Shown here: one piece after another, positions 8,508 to 15,227 of the stretch
Numbering within the stretch: the first letter of the stretch is position 1
Layout: each line of letters begins with the position of its first letter
Assembly (NCBI GenBank): GCA_030039615.1
Contig: JASHVF010000115.1
Span: 1-18,425 of the forward strand
Origin: Gammaproteobacteria bacterium
GTDB lineage: Bacteria; Pseudomonadota; Gammaproteobacteria; Steroidobacterales; Steroidobacteraceae
Direction of reading: 5' to 3'
DNA: 18,425 nucleotides
Made by a program: the position numbers and the translations under genes
The notes under the pieces: generated by a model
Told to the model about the DNA's origin: nothing
The model's database searches: none
What the model saw: the letters and a program-made list of their open reading frames with translations, nothing else

Positions 8508-9377
8508 ATGAGCCTGCTGGTTCGCATCAATCTGGCGCTGATCGTGGTGTTCGCGATCGGGGCGACCATCACCGGTTTCGTCTGCCGCGCGGTGCTGCAG
8601 GCGAACGCCGAACGCGAGATCCGCACCGCAGCGGGTCTGATGATGGACAGCGCGCTCGCGGTGCGCGACTACACCGCCAAGGAGATCGCCCCGCTGCTGC
8701 ACGCGCAGATGCAGAGCGTCTTCCTGCCGCAGAGCGTCCCGGCTTACGCCGCGACCGAGAACTTCCTGCGGGTGCACGAGACGCGCCGTGACTACTCCTA
8801 TCACGAGGCGACTCTCAACCCGACCAACCCGCGCGACCGCGCGACCGACTGGGAGGCGGACATCATCCAGCGCTTCCGCAGCGACGCCGGCGTGCATGAG
8901 ATCGTCGGCGAGCGCGACACGGCGATGGGGCCGTCGCTGTTCATGGCGCGGCCGATCAGCGCCAAGCCCGAATGCCTGGTCTGCCACAGCACCGCGGAGG
9001 CGGCGCCGGCGACCGTCATCGCCCGCTACGGGGGCAATAACGGCTTCGGCTGGCAGGCGGGCGACGTCATCGGCGCACAGATCGTCTCCGTGCCGGTCGC
9101 GGCGGCCGAGAAGGCCGCGAGCGGCGCCTTTCGCGCCTTCCTCGCCGCCTTGACCGCGGTGTTCGTCGCGCTGCTGCTGGTCGTCAACCTCGTCATGTAC
9201 GTGCTGGTGGTGCGGCCGGTACGGCGCATGGCGCAGATCGCCGATCAGCTGAGCGTCGGCGATACCAGCGCCGCCGAGTTCCCGGCGCGCGGCGGGGCGG
9301 AGATCGCCGCGCTCGGGCGCGCCTTCAACCGCATGCGCAAGAGCCTCGACAAGGCGCTGAAGCTGCTGGAGGGCTGA
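8508..9377 (+). CDS. Membrane c-type haem sensor: Tll0287/DUF3365-like domain with HAMP, no output domain
   Basis: 289 residues. An N-terminal transmembrane helix (about 6-30), a periplasmic domain, a second helix (about 209-236) and a C-terminal HAMP region (about 234-286, starting VVRPVRRMAQIADQLSVGD). The periplasmic part carries CLVCH (156-160), the covalent c-haem attachment motif, in the context RPISAKPECLVCHSTAEAAP that is typical of the Tll0287-like/DUF3365 family. The layout is that of a chemoreceptor or kinase sensor, yet the protein ends right after HAMP with no kinase, cyclase or methyl-accepting domain. The next gene, a TIR protein, starts one base after the stop, so it is the likely output partner (inference). 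Haem attachment would rely on the Ccm system encoded at the right of the window. Confidence 0.85.
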   Translation: MSLLVRINLALIVVFAIGATITGFVCRAVLQANAEREIRTAAGLMMDSALAVRDYTAKEIAPLLHAQMQSVFLPQSVPAYAATENFLRVHETRRDYSYHEATLNPTNPRDRATDWEADIIQRFRSDAGVHEIVGERDTAMGPSLFMARPISAKPECLVCHSTAEAAPATVIARYGGNNGFGWQAGDVIGAQIVSVPVAAAEKAASGAFRAFLAALTAVFVALLLVVNLVMYVLVVRPVRRMAQIADQLSVGDTSAAEFPARGGAEIAALGRAFNRMRKSLDKALKLLEG

Positions 9378-9378
9378 G

Positions 9379-10092
9379 TTGGCCGCACGCCCGGTGTTCG
9401 TGAGCTACTCCCAGACGGACCGCCAGCCGGCGTTCGGGATCGTTGCGCGCCTCGAGGCCTGCGGCATCGACTGCTGGGTCGCGCCGCGCGACGTCAAGCC
9501 GGCGGCCGACTGGGCTGCGGAGATCGTGGAAGCGATCGCGGCGGCGCGCGTCATGGTGCTGGTGTTCTCCTCGAGCACCAACGACTCGCCGCAGGTGCGC
9601 CGCGAGGTCGAACGCGCCATACATCGCCGGGTCGCGGTGCTGCCGTTTCGCATCGAGGAGGTGCTGCCCTCGAAGAGCCTCGAGTATTTCCTCAGCAGCC
9701 AGCACTGGCTGGACGCCTTTCCGCCGCCGCTCGAGCCGCACTACGCGCGCCTCACCGAGCATGTGCGCGCCTTTCTCAGCACCGAGCCGCCCCCGGCGGC
9801 GACCGGCAGCTACCCGATATCGCCCGGCACCACCGGGACCTTCCCCGCGCCGTCGCAGCCGGCAGCCACCGGCACGGTAGCGGCGCTCATCGACCCTGCG
9901 CACCTGCGGCGCTTCGAGACCGAGCTCGCCGGTTACATCGGGCCACTGGCGCGGCACCTGGTGAAGCGCGCCGCCGCGAGCGCTGCGGGCGCCGAAGCCC
10001 TCATCGTGCAGCTCGGCGCCGAGATCGAGTCCGAAACCGACCGCCGCCGCTTCGTGAACGCCTGCCGGCAGTTTCTGCGCACCGGCAAGTAG
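9379..10092 (+). CDS. TIR-domain protein with small C-terminal helical module
   Basis: 237 residues, TTG start, chosen because GGAGGG (9368-9373) lies five bases upstream and the TIR fold begins at once. TIR features: VFVSYS (6-11), GIDCWVAPRDV (29-39), the strand VMVLVFSSST (58-67) and SPQVRREVERA (70-80), whose E76 sits where NADase TIR domains have the catalytic glutamate. A Pro/Thr/Gly-rich linker with three TG-containing near repeats spans about 137-166. The last 65 residues (ETELAGYIGPLARHLVKRAA...) form a helical module that resembles a small domain I recall from C-termini of bacterial Ser/Thr kinases (possibly DUF8082). Bacterial TIR proteins often cleave NAD+ in conflict systems; others are scaffolds. 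Tight coupling to the haem sensor suggests a sensor-effector pair. Confidence 0.87.
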   Translation: MAARPVFVSYSQTDRQPAFGIVARLEACGIDCWVAPRDVKPAADWAAEIVEAIAAARVMVLVFSSSTNDSPQVRREVERAIHRRVAVLPFRIEEVLPSKSLEYFLSSQHWLDAFPPPLEPHYARLTEHVRAFLSTEPPPAATGSYPISPGTTGTFPAPSQPAATGTVAALIDPAHLRRFETELAGYIGPLARHLVKRAAASAAGAEALIVQLGAEIESETDRRRFVNACRQFLRTGK

Positions 10093-10102
10093 GCTGTCCG
10101 CC

Positions 10103-10939
10103 GTGAGTGCCGCTGAACCCAAGGCGCGTGTCTCGCCCGGCGACGTCGCGGCCTTCCAGGCCGACGGCGCCGTGGTGCTGCGCCAGCTGCTCGAGCCGCA
10201 CGAGATCGAGCTGCTGCGCGCGGGGATCGATGCGAATCTCGCCGCTCCGAGCCCGCGCGCCAAGGTCGCCAGTGCGCGCGACGATCCGGGATTCTTTCTC
10301 GAGGACTTCTGCTGCTGGCAGGAGAACGAGCGCTACCGGCGGGTGATCTTCGAGTCGGCGCTCGGCGCGGCCGGCGGATTGCTGATGCAAAGCTCGACGG
10401 CGCGGCTCTATCACGATCACATGCTCACCAAGGAGCCGGGCACGCGGCAGCGCACGCCCTGGCACCAGGATCAGCCCTATTACAACATCGAGGGCCGTCA
10501 GAACTGCAGCTTCTGGATCCCCGTCGATCCGGTGCCGCGGGAGGCGACGCTCGAGTTCGTCGCCGGCTCGCACCTGGGTCCCTGGCTGATGCCGCGCTCC
10601 TTCCTCGACGCACAGGCACGCTGGTTTCCCGAGGGCAGTCTCGCGGATCTTCCCGACATCGAGGCTGAGCGCAGCGCGCATCGCATCCTCGGCTGGCCGC
10701 TCGAGCCGGGCGATGCGGTCTGCTTCCACATGCTGACGCTGCACGCCACCGCCGGTGTTGGTCCGGGGCAGCGACGCCGGGTGTTCTCGGTGCGCCTGCT
10801 GGGAGACGACATCCGCCACACACCGCGGCGCTGGACGACTTCGCCGGCCTTCCCCGGGCTCGATGCGCAGCTGCCTCCGGGCGCTCCCATGGTGCACCCG
10901 CTGTTTCCGCTGCTGTGGCAGAGCTTCGCCGCCGAGTAG
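10103..10939 (+). CDS. Phytanoyl-CoA dioxygenase (PhyH) family Fe(II)/2-oxoglutarate oxygenase
   Basis: 278 residues, GTG start ten bases after the TIR stop, so probably the third gene of the operon. The jelly-roll iron site is visible: H121 and D123 in PWHQDQPYYN, and a distal H214 in LTLHATAGV. A nearby basic stretch (GQRRRVFSVR, 222-231) is where family members bind the 2-oxoglutarate carboxylate. The N-terminal SPGDVAAFQADGAVVLRQLL is the usual PhyH opening. Bacterial members hydroxylate many small molecules, so the substrate cannot be told from sequence. The link to haem sensing and TIR signalling may be functional or only positional. It converges on the HTH gene with a gap of six bases and no visible terminator. 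Confidence 0.88.
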   Translation: MSAAEPKARVSPGDVAAFQADGAVVLRQLLEPHEIELLRAGIDANLAAPSPRAKVASARDDPGFFLEDFCCWQENERYRRVIFESALGAAGGLLMQSSTARLYHDHMLTKEPGTRQRTPWHQDQPYYNIEGRQNCSFWIPVDPVPREATLEFVAGSHLGPWLMPRSFLDAQARWFPEGSLADLPDIEAERSAHRILGWPLEPGDAVCFHMLTLHATAGVGPGQRRRVFSVRLLGDDIRHTPRRWTTSPAFPGLDAQLPPGAPMVHPLFPLLWQSFAAE

Positions 10940-10945
10940 CCCGCC

Positions 10946-11416
10946 TCACAACTCGAACGCGCGCCAGATCCGCAGCACCGCCCGCTGCGAGATACCGAGC
11001 GCCTGCGCCAGGCGGCGGCTGCTCCAGCGCCCGGCGTCGGGCGGGTGCTCGTGCAGCGTCATGGTGAGCACCGCTTCGACGATCTCATCGCTGATGGTGC
11101 GCGGCGCGCCCGAGCGCGGCTGATCGAGCAGGCCCGGCGAGCGCTCCGCCAGGAAGCGGCTGCGCCACTTGCCGACCGTCTGCGTGGTGATGCGCAGGCG
11201 GCGCGCCACCTCGCGGTTCGAGGCGCCGCCGGCACAGTCGAGCACGATGCGCGCCCGCACGGCCAGGCGCTGCCCGGGGCGGCGCGCGCGGCTCCAGCTC
11301 TCGAGCAGGTGCAGCTCCTCCGCGCTCAGCACGATGGACGGCAGCCTGGAGTGAGGCTGCGGCAGTGCCTGCGGCTTGCGGGATGAGCGGCGCATCGCAG
11401 GGTGGAAAGCTGCCAC
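10946..11416 (-). pseudogene. IS630-type transposase N-terminal DNA-binding part, no catalytic domain
   Basis: 156 residues (GTG 11416; ATG 11395 is an alternative start) matching the N-terminal half of IS630-family transposases. It has a helix-turn-helix in REVARRLRITTQTVGKWRSRF, the linker PRSGAPRTISDEIVEAVLTMTL, and a second helix-turn-helix in WSSRRLAQALGISQRAVLRIWRAFEL. Full-length proteins continue after this point with the DDE catalytic domain of about 180 residues. Here the frame stops at once and the next gene lies six bases away, so the catalytic half is gone. No terminal inverted repeats or target duplication were found. It may be debris, or a domesticated DNA-binding protein: the frame is intact and a palindrome lies just upstream. 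Base composition matches the neighbours, so any insertion is old. Confidence 0.7.
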
Positions 11417-11434
11417 CAGTGCGCGCGGCCCGCA

Positions 11435-11453
11435 ACAGGTTCAATGAACTTGT
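11435..11453. promoter_or_regulatory. 19-base imperfect palindrome, candidate operator
   Basis: ACAGGTTCA, one central A, TGAACTTGT: eight of nine arm positions are complementary. It lies 18 bases upstream of the GTG of the minus-strand HTH gene and about 190 bases upstream of the di-haem oxidoreductase gene. Size and symmetry fit a site for a dimeric regulator. Confidence 0.4.
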
Positions 11454-11520
11454 GACTCGCCGGCACAGCGGCGCCGCCGCGCGAACGCGCTCTTTTTGGC
11501 TTTTTTTAAAGGCTCTTGCG

Positions 11521-11544
11521 CGCAGCGCGGCGGGCCGCGCTGCG
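11521..11544 (+). other. Perfect 10-bp hairpin in the leader of the di-haem oxidoreductase gene
   Basis: Arms CGCAGCGCGG (11521-11530) and CCGCGCTGCG (11535-11544) with loop CGGG. A T-rich stretch with runs of five and seven T (about 11492-11508) lies before it on the plus strand, not after, so it is not a standard intrinsic terminator in either direction. It may be an mRNA leader structure or an inverted-repeat protein site. The remainder of 11417-11641 shows no clear promoter. Confidence 0.4.
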
Positions 11545-11641
11545 ACGTCTGGCAGGCGCGACAGCTCGACACTGCGCACTACGCGGCGTAGATACGGCGC
11601 CGAGCGAGCGTCGATCGTCAAACGTCCGGGGAGGGCAAGAC

Positions 11642-13081
11642 ATGACTAAGCTGCGCATTGTGCTTTATGTCGCCTGGCTGATCGTCCCGGGGTCGCTGCT
11701 GGCCCAGACCGACCCCGGTGTGCGCGGCGGCGCCATCAACGGCCAGGCCGGTGCCACGGCCACCGGTCCGCTGCCGCTGGCATCGGTCAGCGGCGGGCAA
11801 CCGCAGGGGGTACTGCAGTTCTTCGAGAACGGCCTGGCCCGCTTCCAGGAGGTGGAGACCGTCGGCAACTCCGCCAACGTCGGCCTGGGTCCGCGCTTCA
11901 ACATGAACCAGTGCTCGGCGTGTCACGCGCAGCCGGCGGTCGGCGGCTCGGGGGCCGCGACCAACCCGCAGTTCGCGGCGATCGCGAACGGCATCGTCGA
12001 CGGCTCCACCAACAGCATGCCGTCGTTCATCACGGCCCACGGGCCGACGCGCGAGGCGCGCTTCCCCTTCTTCACCAACTCGAGCGGTACGCCGATCACC
12101 AGCTCGCCCAACGGCGGCGTCGAGACCATCTTCACGGTGAGCGGCTTGGCGGGCGCCGCCGGGTGCACGCTGGCGCAACCGGCCTTTGCGCTGGCCATTG
12201 CCAACAACAACATCATCTATCGCATTCCGACGCCGGTGTTCGGCGCCGGTCTGGTCGAGAATCTAGACGACTCGACGCTGCTGGCGAACCAGGCCGCGCA
12301 GGCCGGTAACACCTTCGGCATTGCCGGGACCTTCAACCACAGCGGCAACGACGGCACGATCGCCCGCTTCGGCTGGAAGGCGCAGAACAAGTCGCTGCTG
12401 ATGTTCGCCGGCGAGGCCTACAACGTGGAGATGGGGATTACCAATGAGCTGTTCCCCAACGAGCGCCCCTTGCCGGGCGAGGATCTCGCCGCGGGTCTGG
12501 CCGCGGGCTGTCTGAATCTGGCCGGGGTCGGCTATCCGGAGGATGCGACCAACTTCGAGGTGACCCCGAGCTCCAATCAGGCCACGCAGAACGCGCAGGT
12601 GCCGGGCGACATCGTCATGTTCGCCGAGTTCATGCGCCTCTCCATGCCGCCGCTGCCCGCGACCAGCAGCGGGCCGGGCGGGGCGAGTGCCTTTACCGCC
12701 GGGCAGTCGCTCTTCAAGACGATCGGCTGCGCCGCCTGTCACACGCCGACCATCAACTCGACGCAGGCATCGGCCGTGACCGCCTCGCTGAGCAAGGCGG
12801 CGGTGAACGCGTTCTCGGATTTCGAGATTCACGACATGGGCACAGGTCTCGCCGACAACGTCGCGCAGGGGTCGGCCGGCGGCAATCAGTTCCGCACCGC
12901 GCCGCTGTGGGGGGCGGGGCAGCGAATCTTCTTCCTGCACGATGGCCGTACCACGAATCTCCTGACCGCGATCCGCGCGCACGCCAGCAGCGGCTCGGAA
13001 GCCAATGACGTCATCGAGAACTTCAACGAGCTGACCGCCGCGCAGCAGCAGGACATCCTGGATTTCCTGCGCTCACTGTGA
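11642..13081 (+). CDS. Secreted di-haem oxidoreductase (DUF1111 / thiol oxidoreductase-like cytochrome)
   Basis: 479 residues, ATG 11642 with a strong GGGGAGGG ribosome site. An N-terminal signal peptide ends near SLLAQ (18-22), so the protein is periplasmic. Two c-haem motifs are present: CSACH (91-95) and CAACH (363-367). The C-terminal segment FRTAPLWGAGQRIFFLHDG, followed by TNLLTAIRAHASSGSEA, is typical of the di-haem oxidoreductase family related to MauG and bacterial cytochrome c peroxidases. Members are often annotated as thiol oxidoreductases, but few have known substrates. Upstream in-frame codons exist but lack signal-peptide character. The next gene overlaps its stop codon, so the two are co-translated. 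Both haems require the Ccm proteins encoded downstream. Confidence 0.9.
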   Translation: MTKLRIVLYVAWLIVPGSLLAQTDPGVRGGAINGQAGATATGPLPLASVSGGQPQGVLQFFENGLARFQEVETVGNSANVGLGPRFNMNQCSACHAQPAVGGSGAATNPQFAAIANGIVDGSTNSMPSFITAHGPTREARFPFFTNSSGTPITSSPNGGVETIFTVSGLAGAAGCTLAQPAFALAIANNNIIYRIPTPVFGAGLVENLDDSTLLANQAAQAGNTFGIAGTFNHSGNDGTIARFGWKAQNKSLLMFAGEAYNVEMGITNELFPNERPLPGEDLAAGLAAGCLNLAGVGYPEDATNFEVTPSSNQATQNAQVPGDIVMFAEFMRLSMPPLPATSSGPGGASAFTAGQSLFKTIGCAACHTPTINSTQASAVTASLSKAAVNAFSDFEIHDMGTGLADNVAQGSAGGNQFRTAPLWGAGQRIFFLHDGRTTNLLTAIRAHASSGSEANDVIENFNELTAAQQQDILDFLRSL

Positions 13082-14067
13082 GGTGGGCATGCGCTGCGCT
13101 GATCGCGAGCGGGGCGATCGGCGCAGCGGGCGCAGCGCCGGGCAGGGGGGAGGATCCGCCCGTGTCCGGCGCCGCCTCGGGCGCCCGGGTGCCCGAACAC
13201 ACGATCCTGGTGAAGGGCGCCTGGCCGAGTGCCAGTGACTCGGGTACGCCGCTTCCCGAGGACGGCCGCTGGGCAGGCGGCAGCTATCAGAATGACTACT
13301 TTGGGCTCACCCTGCGCTTCTCTGCGCGCTGGCAGGCGGGCCTGGAAGGCCCGCCGCCTTCGGACAGCGGCGCCTACACGCTCGCGCAGATCGTGCCGGC
13401 CGAGAGGTTCAGGGCCGGGAAGGCCGGGCACCTGCTGATCACCGCGCAGGACATCTTCTTCACGGCGACGCGGGCGAACAGCCCGCTCGAGCTCGTCAAC
13501 TTCACCAGCGAGCATCTCGACCGCTCGGTCTACCGGGTGGAGGAGGCGCCACGGCAAACGCTGCTCGGACAGCGCCCGTTCGTCCGTTTCGGCTACCAGT
13601 CGGCGGTGGCCGCCATGCACTGGACCATTCTCGCGACCGAGATCCGCTGTCACATCATCGAGTTCGTCTTCGTCAGCACCCGCCCGCAAAGCATGGCCGA
13701 CCTGCTGCAGTCGATGGACAGCATTACACTGCCGGCGGCAGCGCCGGAGCACGACGGCACGGACGGTGCTGCGCAACCGCTGTGCATCAGGGACTACGCC
13801 AGCGCGGAGCACCTCCTCGAGCGCGTCGAGCCGGTGCTCACCGAGCCCCACCTCAACTCCATCCCGGTCCGGATCATCATCGACGCGCAGGGCGAGATCA
13901 GACACATCCACTTGCTGCGCGCCTTTGCCGATCAGGCCAGGGCGATCACCGATGCCCTGCGGCAGTGGCGTTTCAAGCCGTACGTGATGGATGGGAGGCC
14001 GGTCGAGGTCGAGACCGGGATCGTGTTCGGGCTCAGGGCGCGAGCGCCTGCATCATCTGGATCATGA
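13078..14067 (+). CDS. Exported protein with TonB-C-like C-terminal domain
   Basis: 329 residues, GTG start overlapping the previous stop by four bases (GTGA), a mark of translational coupling. A short signal peptide (about 1-20, ending GAAGAAPG) predicts export. The central part (about 85-235) is not a recognised family; it has the character of a beta-rich periplasmic domain (NDYFGLTLRFSARWQAGL, FVRFGYQSAVAAMHWTI) and two cysteines, C216 among them. The last 75 residues (IPVRIIIDAQGEIRHIHLL, then DALRQWRFKPYVMDGRPVEVE) look like a TonB C-terminal domain, usually used for contacts with outer-membrane partners. There is no proline-rich spacer as in true TonB, so it is not the energy transducer. 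Coupling to the cytochrome suggests it assists or partners that enzyme. Confidence 0.75.
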   Translation: MRWACAALIASGAIGAAGAAPGRGEDPPVSGAASGARVPEHTILVKGAWPSASDSGTPLPEDGRWAGGSYQNDYFGLTLRFSARWQAGLEGPPPSDSGAYTLAQIVPAERFRAGKAGHLLITAQDIFFTATRANSPLELVNFTSEHLDRSVYRVEEAPRQTLLGQRPFVRFGYQSAVAAMHWTILATEIRCHIIEFVFVSTRPQSMADLLQSMDSITLPAAAPEHDGTDGAAQPLCIRDYASAEHLLERVEPVLTEPHLNSIPVRIIIDAQGEIRHIHLLRAFADQARAITDALRQWRFKPYVMDGRPVEVETGIVFGLRARAPASSGS

Positions 14068-14121
14068 TGGCGCTGCGCTGCCTGATGTCCATGCCGTCAG
14101 CGGCAAAATCCTGCCACTGTG

Positions 14122-14127
14122 TACAAT
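14122..14127 (+). promoter_or_regulatory. Candidate -10 box for tRNA-Leu
   Basis: TACAAT ends 15 bases before the first base of the tRNA, giving a short 5' leader after an expected start near 14134. A matching -35 hexamer is not evident. Confidence 0.4.
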
Positions 14128-14142
14128 CCCCGGCGCACCCGT

Positions 14143-14483
14143 GCCTGGGTGGCGAAATTGGTAGACGCAAGGGACTTAAATCAAGTTGAGCACCCGGCGC
14201 GGAAACGGCCGGAGTGAATGGGGTCAAAGTCGGTGGAACAGCAGCACGTCAGGGTGGCTGCAATACCGAGCTAAGCCCTGGAGCGCGTCTTGTTGGTCAA
14301 CCAGGGAAAGTGTAGAGACTTGACGGCCCCTGCCTAATCCGTGGGCATTCGAAGTGTTAGCGGGATGGCAAAGGTAAAGTCCAGACCACAAATGCATGGC
14401 AGCTGCATGCAGCGGCGAAAGTCGTAGTGGCAGGAAAATCCCTTGGGGGAAACCCCGTGCCGGTTCGAGTCCGGCCCCAGGCA
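14143..14483 (+). tRNA. tRNA-Leu(UAA), interrupted by a group I intron
   Basis: Acceptor arms GCCTGGG (14143-14149) and CCCAGGC (14476-14482) pair fully, with discriminator A at 14483. The D region GCGAAATTGGTAGACGC, anticodon stem AGGGA/TCCCT, long variable arm GGGG-GAAA-CCCC and T arm GCCGG-TTCGAGT-CCGGC are all present. Joining 14143-14177 to 14435-14483 gives an 84-base class II tRNA with anticodon loop CTTAAAA, so anticodon UAA. CCA is not encoded. The intron splits the anticodon after U34, the same place as in cyanobacterial and plastid tRNA-Leu(UAA) genes. The tRNA is followed by ccmA after 114 bases with no visible terminator. Confidence 0.95.
14178..14434 (+). ncRNA. Group I intron (IC3-like) in tRNA-Leu(UAA)
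   Basis: 257 bases, no open reading frame of its own. The 5' exon ends in ACUU and the intron contains TTGAGC (14185-14190), allowing the conserved U.G pair at the 5' splice site; the last base G14434 is the terminal omega-G. A small hairpin CCGGC/GCCGG (14194-14198, 14208-14212) fits P2. Core elements are readable: P-like AATACCGAGCTAAGCC (14262-14277), P5 stem CCCTGG/CCAGGG (14276-14281, 14301-14306), R-like GTGTAGAGACTTGACGG (14310-14326) and S-like AAGTCCAGACC (14377-14387), with P7 GACT/AGTC (14317-14320, 14378-14381). These resemble the cyanobacterial tRNA-Leu intron core, as far as I recall it. It is probably self-splicing, a ribozyme with no encoded endonuclease. Confidence 0.93.
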
Positions 14484-14597
14484 GACCCGCTGAGATGACA
14501 GAACCCGCTCTACCTGACGGCATCGAGAGACATGCAGAATGTGGCGCTAACCGCATGAATTTGCGAGACTCTCGCGCCGAGTCGATACTGAGGACGC

Positions 14598-15227
14598 ATG
14601 TCTGACCCGTGCCTGCAAGCCGAGAACCTGCATCTCTGGCGTGGGGAGCGCCACGTGCTGCGCGGCGTCAGCTTTGCGCTGTCACGCGGCGTTTGCCTGC
14701 ACGTTGCCGGCGCCAACGGCGCCGGCAAGACCAGCCTGCTGCGCACTGCCTGCGGGCTGCTGCCTGCGGAGTCGGGCCGGCTCTCCTGGGACGGACGCGA
14801 CGTGCAGGAGGACCTCGCGGGCTTTCAGGGCGCACTCATCTATATCGGCCATGAGCCGCCGCTGAAGGCCGATCTCAGCGCGCTCGAGAACCTGCGCTAC
14901 TGGATCGGCATGCGCCGGCGCGTATCGCCCGCGGCGCTCGCGTCGGCTCTGCAGCGGGTGAGTGCGGCGGCCTGGAGCGAGCGCCCGGCGCGTACTCTGT
15001 CCGCAGGACAGAAACGCCGCGTGGCGCTCGCCGCACTGTCGCTCGCCCTGGTGCCGCTGTGGCTGCTCGATGAGCCGACGACCAACCTCGATGGGGAAGG
15101 CCAGCAGCTCGTCGGCGCGCTCATCGAAGAGCAGCTGGCGCGCGGCGGCATGGTGCTCGCGGCCACGCACCAGGAGCTGCCGCTAGCGCCTGCCCGGGTG
15201 CGGCGGCTGGAGCTGCGGCTTGCCTGA
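14598..15227 (+). CDS. ccmA: CcmA, haem-exporter ATP-binding protein
   Basis: 209 residues, normal for CcmA. The ATPase of the CcmAB complex drives release of haem-loaded CcmE in System I cytochrome c maturation. Motifs: Walker A GANGAGKTS (38-46), signature LSAGQKRR (134-141), Walker B LWLLDEP (154-160) followed by the TTNLD D-loop, and switch H191. ATG 14598 has GAGG five bases upstream. It is first in the operon and overlaps the next gene by eight bases. Function is inferred from the family and the complete ccm gene order. Confidence 0.96.
   Translation: MSDPCLQAENLHLWRGERHVLRGVSFALSRGVCLHVAGANGAGKTSLLRTACGLLPAESGRLSWDGRDVQEDLAGFQGALIYIGHEPPLKADLSALENLRYWIGMRRRVSPAALASALQRVSAAAWSERPARTLSAGQKRRVALAALSLALVPLWLLDEPTTNLDGEGQQLVGALIEEQLARGGMVLAATHQELPLAPARVRRLELRLA

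Noticed and set aside
10946..11416. Complete insertion sequence
   Set aside because: No catalytic domain, terminal inverted repeats or target-site duplication visible around the fragment.
11492..11544. Intrinsic terminator from T-runs plus hairpin
   Set aside because: The T-runs precede the hairpin on the plus strand and appear as A-runs after it on the minus strand, so neither orientation fits.
14224..14556. 110-residue minus-strand open frame within the tRNA intron and 3' exon
   Set aside because: Sequence is explained by the structured intron and tRNA; no ribosome site or homology-like features, and not an intron endonuclease.
14561..14589. TTGCGA-N17-GATACT as a ccmA promoter
   Set aside because: Would start transcription about two bases before ATG 14598, deleting the GAGG ribosome site; weak matches.
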